From CBDCUW01 sp965222745 (lineage in GTDB: Bacteria; Planctomycetota; Planctomycetia; Pirellulales; Pirellulaceae), in contig CBDCUW010000004.1 of assembly GCA_965222745.1 (NCBI GenBank), positions 1,550,001-1,614,000 on the forward strand: DNA of 64,000 nucleotides, given 5' to 3'. The position numbers were made by a program, and so were the translations under genes. This document shows, piece after piece, positions 35,739 through 43,045 of this stretch. A model generated the notes under the pieces. It was not told where the DNA came from. It searched no databases and saw only the letters and a list, made by a program, of their open reading frames with translations. The first letter of the stretch is position 1. Each line of letters begins with the position of its first letter.

Positions 35739-36965
35739 ATGCCGGATGCAAATGTTGTTGAATGGATTCGCGAAAAGTATACCGCATTGATCGGTGACCT
35801 CGATGAAAGGGGACGTCGAAGATGGGCGGCTGCCGAAGCGCGTTCGCTCGGACGCGGAGGAATCGCCGCGGTCGCCGCGGCGACTGGGATGTCGGATCGA
35901 ACGATTCGCAACGGAATTGCCGAACTGGATGACCCCGAAGCCGCAGCGAGCAACCGACAGCGACGTCCAGGCGGAGGTCGCAAATCGAGGGAGGCCGAAC
36001 AACCCGACTTGATTGACGCCTTGGAGCAACTGGTTGACGGAACTACTCGCGGCGATCCGATGTCTCCACTACGTTGGACCTGCAAGAGTACGCGAACACT
36101 TGCCAAGGAGTTGAACCGTCAGGGCTATGAGATCAGCAGCACGAAGGTCGGTGAGCTTCTGCGGTCTGCGGGCTACAGCTTGCAGGGCAATCGGAAGACG
36201 ATCGAGGGCAAACAGCATCCTGACCGCGACAGTCAATTTCAACATATCTCCGATCGAGTCAAAGCTTACCAGCGGACCGGCCAGCCGGTCATTTCGGTCG
36301 ATACGAAAAAGAAAGAACCGCTGGGAATGATGAAAAACGCGGGCCAGACGTACCGCAAGTCGGGTGACCCGGTCCGCGTAAAGACCCACGACTTCCCGGA
36401 CAAAGAACTTGGGAAAGCGGTTCCCTATGGCGTCTACGATGTAACGCACAATGAGGCTGGAGTGTCGGTGGGGATCAGCCACGACACGGCTGAGTTTGCC
36501 ATCGCGGCGATCCGCCGTTGGTGGAAGAAGATGGGGCGAAAGCGTCACGCCAAGGCGAAGCGATTGTTGATCACGGCGGACTGTGGTGGGAGCAACAGTC
36601 CGAGAACCAGATTGTGGCGTTGGGTACTGCAAAAGTTTGCCAACGAAACTGGCATGAAGATTGAACTGTGCCACTATCCGCCTGGGACCAGCAAATGGAA
36701 CAAGATTGAACATCGATTGTTCTGTCACATCACCCGCAACTGGCAAGGCGTTCCGTTGGAAAGCCATGAGGTGGTTGTCAACTTGATTGGCGCGACCAGA
36801 ACAGAAGAAGGTCTGGAAGTTCACGCGTGGCTTGATGAGTCCGAATATGAAAAGCGGAAGAGAGTCAGTGACGAACAGCTTTCGGAAGTAATCATCAAAC
36901 GCGACAATTTTCATGGGGAATGGAACTACACGATCCTCCCCAATAAACCTACTAAGATTCGGTAA
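35739..36965 (+). CDS. ISAzo13-family transposase
   Basis: A 408-residue protein from ATG 35739; a TTG at 35697 would extend it. The N-terminal part has a helix-turn-helix (GGIAAVAAATGMSDRTIRNGIAELD). The catalytic domain has the family segments ISVDTKKKEPLGMMKNAG (first Asp), THDFPDKELGKAVPYGVYDV, LLITADCGGSNSPRTRLWRW (second Asp), and HYPPGTSKWNKIEHRLFCHITRNW (Glu). These fit a DDE-type mechanism. The protein is intact, so the element may be active. Confidence 0.95.
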   Translation: MPDANVVEWIREKYTALIGDLDERGRRRWAAAEARSLGRGGIAAVAAATGMSDRTIRNGIAELDDPEAAASNRQRRPGGGRKSREAEQPDLIDALEQLVDGTTRGDPMSPLRWTCKSTRTLAKELNRQGYEISSTKVGELLRSAGYSLQGNRKTIEGKQHPDRDSQFQHISDRVKAYQRTGQPVISVDTKKKEPLGMMKNAGQTYRKSGDPVRVKTHDFPDKELGKAVPYGVYDVTHNEAGVSVGISHDTAEFAIAAIRRWWKKMGRKRHAKAKRLLITADCGGSNSPRTRLWRWVLQKFANETGMKIELCHYPPGTSKWNKIEHRLFCHITRNWQGVPLESHEVVVNLIGATRTEEGLEVHAWLDESEYEKRKRVSDEQLSEVIIKRDNFHGEWNYTILPNKPTKIR

Positions 36966-36968
36966 TCA

Positions 36969-36984
36969 ATTGTCTTGCAAGTCC
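36969..36984 (-). repeat. IS right inverted repeat
   Basis: ATTGTCTTGCAAGTCC is the reverse complement of the left terminus with one mismatch. Confidence 0.9.
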
Positions 36985-37108
36985 TAAAGCGGCCCTCTTC
37001 CAAGATTTCAGTACCGGGTGTTTTCCGAACGTACTCGTAGCGATGAACACACAGGTCAGTGATGCTTCGCTCGTGGTTCATCTGCACACCAATCGGTGGA
37101 TGATACTG

Positions 37109-37636
37109 TCACCGAGCGCTGAATCTCAGCCAGCGATAGGCGCTTTGGCCTTTCCACCTTTTGGGGGACGCCCCGCATTTCTTTTCACACCAAATCCCGT
37201 AAATGACTGGCGTAGGGACCTGGTGCGAAAAGAAATGCTTGGGGGGTTGGTGGCTGAGCGAAAGCGCCCATTGGTGGCCTTTTGAAAGCGCCTGATGACA
37301 ATGATACTGCTTGGGAACGGTTTTCGGATCAACACCAGCATCAAGGCAGCGTTGGTAACCACGATCGGTGATAACGTAAAGGTCAGCTTGGAACTTTGAT
37401 TTGGCTTCGTAGCGATGGAGATACTTGGTGCCGGGAAGATCGGTCAACGAATCTAAATCTCGCTTGGCCTTCTTTTGGTAGTCGTAGAGGCGTGGATAGG
37501 TACGAGACAGAAGTTGAGCTGAGATGACTCGATGCAGTGCAGAAAATCGTAGTACGGCAGGCCAACGTGGCGTTGGTTCAACGAGTCCACGGGTGGCAGA
37601 GCGGGGCCGGTGCTTGGAGGCAACGGGGGCGGGCAC
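37109..37636 (-). CDS. Hypothetical protein, winged-helix-like, possibly plasmid-derived
   Basis: A 175-residue reading from a GTG at 37636. Residues about 28-90 (VLRFSALHRVISAQLLSRTYPRLYDYQKKAKRDLDSL) look like a winged helix-turn-helix of the replication-relaxation kind, and KFQADLYVITDRGYQRCLDAG fits the wing and following helix. The C-terminal part (HQPPKHFFSHQVPTPVIYG) looks unlike a folded domain, so the gene may be truncated or frameshifted. It lies between the IS and the origin-like region. The assignment is tentative; it could be a plasmid control protein remnant. Confidence 0.45.
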   Translation of the reverse strand: MPAPVASKHRPRSATRGLVEPTPRWPAVLRFSALHRVISAQLLSRTYPRLYDYQKKAKRDLDSLTDLPGTKYLHRYEAKSKFQADLYVITDRGYQRCLDAGVDPKTVPKQYHCHQALSKGHQWALSLSHQPPKHFFSHQVPTPVIYGIWCEKKCGASPKRWKGQSAYRWLRFSAR

Positions 37637-37719
37637 GAGGAAGAGTGTGGATGAGTAATCTCTGTAAGAGATTCACCTGAAATGGGTAGTTCTATTTTGA
37701 CGAATACTGGCTCCAAAGC

Positions 37720-37939
37720 AACAAAGTTGACGGCTTTGTTGTGTCCACAGTGGGACACGTCCATAGACACGGTCGTGGACACAAATTTCAGGCGGTTAGC
37801 AATCCACGAGTTTGAAAAAAATGTGCATCGCATAAAAAGGTGAAACTCGGCGATGCCGCAACACGAATTTCACCGGGAAATCTCAGCCAATAGTTCGCGT
37901 GTGAACCGAGTTTGCCTATTGCGGCAGGGTAACCCTGCC
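37720..37939. other. Cluster of inverted repeats next to the iterons (origin-like)
   Basis: The gap 37637-38219 has no convincing gene. It holds AACAAAG/CTTTGTT (37720-37740), TTGTGTCCAC/GTGGACACAA (37739-37784) with an inner GTGTCC/GGACAC pair, GGTGAAACTCG/CGAATTTCACC (37839-37874, one mismatch) and GGCAGGGTAACCCTGCC (37923-37939). The last is followed by AT-rich DNA. Together with the iterons and the initiator gene this suits a replication origin. Confidence 0.6.
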
Positions 37940-38120
37940 AAAATTCTGATAGCGGCTCACACCGCGTTTTTCGGTTGTTTTTTTCATCACTCAAATTTCC
38001 AAGCAATTGGCTTTAGCCGCTCTTTGTTTCTATTGTTTGAAGACTATTTCTTTGGCGTACAAGCTGGATCAGCAGAGATTGGCTTTGCCACAACGTTGGC
38101 GGCGAATTTCAACCAAAAAA

Positions 38121-38204
38121 AGGTCACGCCAAGTACGGTGCATGACAGCCAAAAGGTCACACCAAGTACGGGAATTGAGAAAGGAAAGGTCACGCCAAGT
38201 ACGG
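38121..38204 (+). repeat. Three iterons at 33-bp spacing
   Basis: AGGTCACGCCAAGTACGG occurs at 38121-38138, 38154-38171 (one change, G to A) and 38187-38204. The period is exactly 33 bases, three helical turns, as expected for same-face binding of an initiator. They lie 15 bases beyond the 3' end of the Rep gene and beside an AT-rich stretch. Confidence 0.85.
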
Positions 38205-38219
38205 TACGCATTCCTGTCG

Positions 38220-39656
38220 TTATTGGTAACGCTGTAGCAAGTTGCCAACGCTTTCGGGCCCACTGCCTTGACGAAACTGCCGCCGCATATTCGTACGGGC
38301 GATATGCTCGGCGTTACTTCGAGCGTCGTGCTCTGACTGACCCGCTTGCCGTAGTTCGGTGAACATTCGCTCCATCACTTTCTCAAAAGCTTCTCTCCCC
38401 TGCTTCGCAAGGAAAGTATCAAACGCTTGGTCTGACTGTGCCAGTGATGTTTCCGACGCGTGAGCTTCTATCTCCTGCTTCCTGAGTTCACGCCACCAGT
38501 CTGGTGGTGTCGTTTTCTTTTCGTGTGCCCGCTTAATATGGTAGCGGAAGTACTGCTGTGGCGATTGCTTGACGACGTTGTGTTCCACAGCACTCAGCGT
38601 AATATCGGCCCATTCTTGCACGAGTGCATTTGGGTATGTTCGAATGATGCGTAACACGTCGCGTTGGTCAAATCCAATGCTTGTCAGCGGTTCGACGAGT
38701 GGTGACTCAAGATCAGTCATTGATCCTTGAGAGACGGCTTCATCAAAGTAACGCCCACGAAAGAACTGAACTGCATACCTCCCCTTCTCTTGTTTTGCGA
38801 TCAGATCAGATGGCGTCTTGCAACCTGCTGGAAGTGCTATCACGTGGAGATCAACTAGGGCCTTGAGTAGTCGTGAAAGTTTCGATTTGAGCTGTTTCGT
38901 CTGCAACGAATCCGAGTAGCCCAACACGTTGACCGTCAAGTGACGCAGATCAAACTTCGGCGTCTGCTTGATTCGATACAACATCTTGTGGAGCAGCAGA
39001 AATAGTCGTCGTCCGGCACAGTCCAACTGCCGGTACATGCAAAAGTCGAAACTAAAGCTTCCCCGAGCCAATTCACAAAACGAGTACCACTGGGCATCAT
39101 GCACAAAGTTCCAAGCTCGGCAACTTCGAGGATCAACTGGCAGAGAATAGTTCAGAAAGCCAAAAGAAACTGTTCGGTGTTCCCCGCGTAGCGGATCAAA
39201 AAAATGGTCGTTGGAATACTGGACACCGGATAGTCGGTGTATGGCCGCTCGAAAATCCTGATATCGCTTTCCTCCATCCCGCCCTACATCGATGATGCCA
39301 AGTTGCCGTAAGCACCAGTTGGGTGTTGCATACAGATTCGCTGATGGTTCATTCTGAGCGAACGTGAGTGACAGCAGGCCATGCAAGTACAGTTCGTCGC
39401 TCGGTGAAAGCCCAAAAGCCGCCCCAACCTGCACCTGTGCGGTCCTGCGATTTCGGTGTTTGTCGGAGAACTCATAGGCCGTTTCGTGGATCAAGCCGGG
39501 TTGGATAGATACACGTGTGTCGAGCGGACACAACGCGTGCTCTACGACTGAAAGCTGAGCAACCCCATTGTTTCTTGTGGTTCGAGGGCGTCGAGGTTTT
39601 AGCTGGGCGTTGGACGAAAGAGAAGTTTCCACAGAGCACAATAAAGACGGGCTCAT
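38220..39656 (-). CDS. Plasmid-type replication initiator (RepA/RPA-like)
   Basis: A 478-residue protein from ATG 39656, chosen for GAGAGGAAC just upstream; an in-frame start at 39683 is possible. The N-terminal and middle part (SVVEHALCPLDTR, LHGLLSLTFAQNEPSANLYATPNWCLRQLG, FRAAIHRLSGVQYSND) match replication initiator protein A type winged-helix proteins. RRLFLLLHKMLYRIKQTPKFDLRHLTVNVLGYSDSLQTKQLKSKLSRLLKALVDLHVI is the second winged-helix domain. The C-terminus is charged and helical. It probably binds the iterons just downstream and starts plasmid replication. It is full length with no internal stop. Confidence 0.8.
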   Translation of the reverse strand: MSPSLLCSVETSLSSNAQLKPRRPRTTRNNGVAQLSVVEHALCPLDTRVSIQPGLIHETAYEFSDKHRNRRTAQVQVGAAFGLSPSDELYLHGLLSLTFAQNEPSANLYATPNWCLRQLGIIDVGRDGGKRYQDFRAAIHRLSGVQYSNDHFFDPLRGEHRTVSFGFLNYSLPVDPRSCRAWNFVHDAQWYSFCELARGSFSFDFCMYRQLDCAGRRLFLLLHKMLYRIKQTPKFDLRHLTVNVLGYSDSLQTKQLKSKLSRLLKALVDLHVIALPAGCKTPSDLIAKQEKGRYAVQFFRGRYFDEAVSQGSMTDLESPLVEPLTSIGFDQRDVLRIIRTYPNALVQEWADITLSAVEHNVVKQSPQQYFRYHIKRAHEKKTTPPDWWRELRKQEIEAHASETSLAQSDQAFDTFLAKQGREAFEKVMERMFTELRQAGQSEHDARSNAEHIARTNMRRQFRQGSGPESVGNLLQRYQ

Positions 39657-39756
39657 GTTCCTCTCTTTCCAATCAGAACACAATCAAATTCGCGTCAATT
39701 GCGGTTGCTCTTCATTCAATCGGTTGTCTAATCCCAGCACGAAGCCAAGTTCAACT

Positions 39757-40077
39757 GAGCATGGCTCGCACTGCTTGCTCTGCGATTACTTGAGCTATGC
39801 TCAGAGCCTTGCGTCGAGCTTGCTCAAGCAGGGATACGTTCCTTGAAGCGGCTGCGGTTTGGGTCGGCTTTTGCCCTGGTTGATCAGTGTCATTGCCGAA
39901 CCATGCTCAACGTTGCGGGCCCGAGAATCTTGAGCTTAGTTCTGAACACAACAGCAGCCACAGCCATGCTGATTCATTGGGCGTGCCCAACCACAAATCG
40001 AGCCATGTTCCTTGAACATCTGTTCTCGTCTATAGGCAATCATTCCGTGAGCTTTGCTGTGGCACGGAGCATGCTCC
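39757..40077. repeat. Cluster of GAGC-N2/3-GCTC palindromes between rep and the MerR-like gene
   Basis: The 518-base gap between the divergent genes at 39656 and 40175 has no gene. It holds GAGCATGGCTC (39757-39767), TGAGCTATGCTCA (39791-39803), GAGCTTGCTC (39816-39825), ATGTTCCTTGAACAT (40005-40019) and the perfect palindrome GGAGCATGCTCC (40066-40077). Half-sites TGAGC or GCTCA occur near 39904, 39931, 40049 and 40077. The spacing is irregular. These are likely operator or partition-like sites. Confidence 0.6.
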
Positions 40078-40174
40078 TGAGCTAGCAGTCGAACAACCGT
40101 GACTGAGTATTGCTCATCGTTTGCGGTCTTCGCAGAACAGGTGTAGCATCCAACTGAAACTTCCCTCGATCTAC

Positions 40175-40774
40175 ATGGAGTACTACACCAAGAAACAGGC
40201 TGCAAAATATACGGGCACGTCAGTCAGCAGTATTCGTCGGTTCTTTGAACCAATACAGGACGATGAACAGCACGACCTACGATCAAAAATCCGGCCGTCC
40301 ATCGAAGAGGTTCGGAAACTCAAACGAAACAACAAGCCGTTTACTTGGGAATACTCGGATGAGGTCTTGCATGCCTACATGAATGCAAAGGGCTACCAGT
40401 GGCCTGCCCAAGAAAACCAAGCGAGCGATGAACGTCGTTCTGACGGCAACGCGAGATCAGGCGAAAATAATTCGACACTTGCACTGCTTGAAAGAACGGT
40501 TGAGCTATTGTCGATGCAGCTTGAAAAGAAAGACCACATTATCGACGACCTTCTGGATCGTCTCGACACTTCGCAAAAGCAAACGTTGCTAGTTCAGGGC
40601 GTTGCTCAGGAAAGGAATGATGCTGTTGACGTTCACATCGATGCAGAAGAGGGGAGTCGAGCCAGCGAAAACAGAGCCAATGCCGTGGTATCTGCCGAAG
40701 TGGTTGAGTCAACCAAACGTGGCTGGTTCCGCGATATGTTGCACAAAGAGCGAAGAATGCCGTGGAAGAATTAG
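40175..40774 (+). CDS. MerR-like helix-turn-helix protein with coiled coil, plasmid accessory
   Basis: A 199-residue protein from ATG 40175; an in-frame start at 40121 is less likely. The N-terminus YYTKKQAAKYTGTSVSSIRRFFEPI is a MerR/excisionase-type helix-turn-helix, followed by a short dimerising region. A coiled coil comes next (LALLERTVELLSMQLEKKDHIIDDLLDRLDTSQKQ). The C-terminus is basic (RGWFRDMLHKERRMPWKN). The layout is like that of plasmid partition or copy-control DNA-binding proteins. It is divergent from the initiator gene, with the GAGC/GCTC palindromes between them as likely targets. Confidence 0.65.
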   Translation: MEYYTKKQAAKYTGTSVSSIRRFFEPIQDDEQHDLRSKIRPSIEEVRKLKRNNKPFTWEYSDEVLHAYMNAKGYQWPAQENQASDERRSDGNARSGENNSTLALLERTVELLSMQLEKKDHIIDDLLDRLDTSQKQTLLVQGVAQERNDAVDVHIDAEEGSRASENRANAVVSAEVVESTKRGWFRDMLHKERRMPWKN

Positions 40775-40806
40775 AGGCTGACCCACGGACATTTGCCGAG
40801 CATTTT

Positions 40807-40835
40807 TTGCCTATTTGACCGGGTTGTGATAGACT
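40807..40835 (+). promoter_or_regulatory. Candidate promoter of the toxin-antitoxin operon
   Basis: TTGCCT (40807-40812), a 17-base spacer and TAGACT (40830-40835), each 4 of 6 to consensus, lie just before the antitoxin ATG at 40842. The leader would be almost absent and no ribosome-binding site is seen. Confidence 0.35.
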
Positions 40836-40841
40836 TACTGT

Positions 40842-41093
40842 ATGGCTGCAAAACTCTCCACCGATCAAATCAACGACCTTCTCGCTCATGGCGTGATTGA
40901 CCCGACTACGAACCGAGAATACGTAGTTGTACAAAAGGAAATCCACATTCAGGCAATGGACGCGTTGCGGGCTCGTGAAGATGAAGATGCCATTCGCCAG
41001 GGTATCGCCGATATGGAAGCTGGGCGTCATTACTCGATGGACGAAGTCAGAGCAGAGCTTGAGCGACGACAGAGTGACCGTGCAGCCCAATGA
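40842..41093 (+). CDS. Antitoxin of a ParE/RelE-type module
   Basis: An 83-residue protein (MAAKLSTDQINDLLAHGVIDPTTNREYVVV). The C-terminal half (DALRAREDEDAIRQGIADMEAGRHYSMDEVRAELERR) is of the kind found in antitoxins of ParE/RelE partners (ParD/Phd-like), where the last helix binds the toxin. Its stop overlaps the toxin start (ATGA at 41090-41093), the usual coupling. It probably also represses its own promoter. Confidence 0.8.
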   Translation: MAAKLSTDQINDLLAHGVIDPTTNREYVVVQKEIHIQAMDALRAREDEDAIRQGIADMEAGRHYSMDEVRAELERRQSDRAAQ

Positions 41094-41449
41094 GCTTTCG
41101 GCTTCGGGTTACTCGTCAGGCTCTTGATGACATCGATTCCAACTTCATCTGGTGGCAAGAAAACCGTTCGCCCGATCAAGCAGCCCGTTGGCAAGAAACT
41201 GTTCTGGAACAAATTGACGGGCTCACCGAAGTTCTAACCGCCCAATCGTGCCCGCATTCACGAGAGCATGGCCGGAAGGGTTTCAACTACCCTCTGTCGG
41301 ATCGGCGGCTTGGCATTGGGAGCAGTTACACCCATCGAGCGGTCTTCACCATCAAGGATGACACCGTGTTCGTGCTGACCGTCAGAAGTACGCGGCAACG
41401 TGACCTTGAGCCTGCTGATGTTCCGTCAGACTTAGACTCGGTTGAGTGA
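41090..41449 (+). CDS. ParE/RelE-family toxin
   Basis: A 119-residue protein. The fold motif FRLRVTRQALDDIDSNFIWWQENRSPDQAARWQETVLEQIDGL is typical of ParE/RelE toxins. The C-terminal strands (YTHRAVFTIKDDTVFVLTVRSTRQRD) include the conserved RxV/F...R region. ParE members poison DNA gyrase and RelE members cut mRNA on the ribosome; the sequence does not settle which. It lies close to the tRNA-Asp, probably as the maintenance part of the plasmid-like module. Confidence 0.85.
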   Translation: MSFRLRVTRQALDDIDSNFIWWQENRSPDQAARWQETVLEQIDGLTEVLTAQSCPHSREHGRKGFNYPLSDRRLGIGSSYTHRAVFTIKDDTVFVLTVRSTRQRDLEPADVPSDLDSVE

Positions 41450-41609
41450 CAATGACCGCCGATGGATTGGTGGCTGGTCACGCTGTTGTCGTCTTGTCGA
41501 AAGCAACGCCAAAGACGCTTCGTGGTTCCTTTACGGGTACTAAATGGGTACCAAACGGCACTAAATCGTGCTACTGTGGAGAAATTCACACACCGGTGAA
41601 AAGAAGAAA

Positions 41610-41640
41610 ACCCTGCCGTAAGTTGTTACTACGACAGGGT
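41610..41640 (-). terminator. Terminator of tRNA-Asp
   Basis: On the minus strand the arms AAACCCTGTCG and CGGCAGGGTTT pair with one mismatch around a 10-base loop, followed by TTCTTTTC. It lies just downstream of the tRNA gene. Confidence 0.7.
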
Positions 41641-41649
41641 TTTGCTGAG

Positions 41650-41723
41650 CGACGCGGACGGGACTCGAACCCGCAACCTCCGGATCGACAGTCCGGGGCT
41701 CTAACCAATTGAGCTACCGCGCC
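41650..41723 (-). tRNA. tRNA-Asp (anticodon GTC)
   Basis: The 74-base gene starts GGCGCGGTAGCTCAATTGG and has the anticodon loop CTGTCGA. The TpsiC arm GCGGGTTCGAGTCCCGT is standard. The acceptor stem GGCGCGG pairs with CCGCGTC (one G-U pair). No CCA is encoded. It marks the right end of the plasmid-like region. Confidence 0.95.
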
Positions 41724-41743
41724 GTGGGGTAGCGAGAGGGCGA

Positions 41744-41771
41744 ATTATATCGACACCGGCTTGGCTCGCAA
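41744..41771 (-). promoter_or_regulatory. tRNA-Asp promoter
   Basis: On the minus strand TTGCGA (41771-41766), a 16-base spacer and a perfect TATAAT (41749-41744) end about 20 bases before the tRNA 5' end. Confidence 0.6.
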
Positions 41772-41996
41772 GAGCGGCCTGGGGTGGCGGAGGGCCTCTG
41801 GAGCCGCTTGGCGACCGATGGTGACGGTTGTAGCGGCTGGGACGGCCTGTCGGCCACCCCGATCGGCCGTTTTTCGGCGACCGACGGACGATTGTTGCCT
41901 CCTGGTGCGGCCCAGCGACCTACGTTTGCCAAGCAGGAATGCCCTTTCGGCGTCTCTGCACACATTCGGGACACCCAAGAAAAAGACAGGTTCGTC

Positions 41997-42167
41997 ATGC
42001 AGACCGCTCTTCTCTCTGCGTACTCACTCAGTGGCTGGTTTTTCGATGCCTGGGGCGAGTTGGTGCGATACTTCAACAACATGGACACGATGCAGTGGGG
42101 GATTGTGTCGGGTTGTGCCGTCGCCTTCGGCTTTCTGTGCCTGAAGGGCACCGCGCTGAATCGCTAG
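41997..42167 (+). CDS. Small single-span membrane protein
   Basis: A 56-residue protein from ATG 41997, preceded by AGACAGG. It has one hydrophobic segment (MQWGIVSGCAVAFGFLCLKGTAL) after a short soluble N-terminus (LLSAYSLSGWFFDAWGELVRYFNN). The open frame extends upstream to 41784, but that part is Gly/Arg-rich and unlike a protein. The sequence 41724-41996 upstream holds only the tRNA promoter. The family is unknown. Confidence 0.5.
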   Translation: MQTALLSAYSLSGWFFDAWGELVRYFNNMDTMQWGIVSGCAVAFGFLCLKGTALNR

Positions 42168-42469
42168 CTCGCGCCGCCTGGAAAACGGGCGCTACCAGCA
42201 AAAATGAGGCCATTCTGCCTCCCGCCGCGACACGCATTGTCGTGGCGGTCGAACTCGCCGACAAATCGGGGCGTAGCATCGCCTGCGGTTGGCGACAACC
42301 CCTTCTTTTTTCGGATTCTTCATCATCCGCAAGATGCGGACATTTTCACTTCGCACCCCCCGATTTTCGCAAAATCTTTGCACCGATTTGCTACGTCGGT
42401 ATGCTGGAGAGCGTGGCGGCTGCCCGGCCGCCAAGCTTCTGTCGACAAAAATGATGAAGGAGTCGAGCC
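42168..42469. other. Intergenic, nothing recognised
   Basis: No gene, tRNA or clear palindrome is seen in these 302 bases; the overlapping short frames on both strands look random. Confidence 0.5.
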
Positions 42470-42796
42470 ATGCCGCTTTTTGAAGTCGAAACTGATTCAC
42501 ACATAATCATTACCTGGGCCGAGAACGAGGAGACGGCTCGGGAGTTGGTCACCGATTCCTACCCGAACGATGAAGTCGTTCGTTTGACCAAACGGCCGCG
42601 GGACACTTGGGTGATCAGCAAGGGAGCACTCGGTTTGACTACTCCCACGATCGATCCCTGTGCGGTTGCTCGCGAATGTTTGAGCAAGTCGGCTGGCGAC
42701 AAAGTCAACGCCATTCGCCTGTATCGAATGGAAACTGGCAGCGACCTGGAACATGCCAGAAAAGCGATCGAATCGAACATGGTGATGGGCTGGTAA
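42470..42796 (+). CDS. Small protein with bL12 C-terminal-domain-like region
   Basis: A 108-residue protein from ATG 42470, with GAAGGAG 8 bases upstream. The C-terminal part (GDKVNAIRLYRMETGSDLEHARKAIESNM) resembles the ribosomal protein bL12 C-terminal domain (pattern G-K-K-I-x-A-I-K-L-Y-R-x-x-T-G-x-x-L-x-E-A-K). Small proteins with an isolated domain of this type occur in many bacteria with unknown role. The N-terminal part (FEVETDSHIIITWAENEETARELVTDSY) looks like a separate alpha-beta domain. It is not the ribosomal stalk protein itself. Confidence 0.7.
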   Translation: MPLFEVETDSHIIITWAENEETARELVTDSYPNDEVVRLTKRPRDTWVISKGALGLTTPTIDPCAVARECLSKSAGDKVNAIRLYRMETGSDLEHARKAIESNMVMGW

Positions 42797-43045
42797 GTTT
42801 TTGATTCACCGGGGCGCACGCCAGAATTTTGACCGTGGCGGCACCTCGGCTGTGACGCGATCCACTGTACCTCGGCCTCCTTCTTCTTGGCCGAGGGTGC
42901 GGTCGAGCCGTCGACAATCTGGTAAAACCGCGGCAGCGACGTTGCCAGAAAGATCGACAAGGTGACGGCAACGTCGTATTCTGAAAGGCGTTGCCAGCTG
43001 CGATTGGCAACTCGGTCCAGCTTCGTCCGCTCATCCCAAAACGCT

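Larger units (their letters stand above)
35667..36987 (+). mobile_element. Complete ISAzo13-type insertion sequence with TAA target duplication
   Basis: The element proper is 35670-36984 (1315 bp). The left terminus GGGCTTGCAAGACAAT (35670-35685) matches the reverse complement of the right terminus (36969-36984) in 15 of 16 bases. TAA flanks both ends (35667-35669, 36985-36987). It holds a single intact transposase gene, so it looks recent. It landed just after the TssM-like gene and may cut it off from genes once downstream. Confidence 0.9.

Noticed and set aside
37453..37833. Alternative minus-strand frame of 126 residues in the plasmid region
   Set aside because: It overlaps the 37109-37636 gene and runs across the inverted repeats; no protein-like pattern.
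38121..38204. A CRISPR array
   Set aside because: Only three 18-base repeats with 15-base intervals and no cas genes; spacing of 33 fits iterons.
41446..41712. Open frame of 88 residues ending across the tRNA
   Set aside because: It reads through the terminator and the antisense of the tRNA-Asp; the RRGRDSNPQPPDRQS tail is the typical translation of an antisense tRNA.
41714..42151. Open frames on both strands upstream of the small membrane protein
   Set aside because: Arg/Pro/Ser-rich shadow frames with no ribosome site or family likeness; only the 56-residue frame at 41997 has a membrane segment and plausible start.
42559..42960. Minus-strand frame opposite the bL12-like gene
   Set aside because: It is antisense to a gene with a good start and family likeness; the part beyond it has no support.
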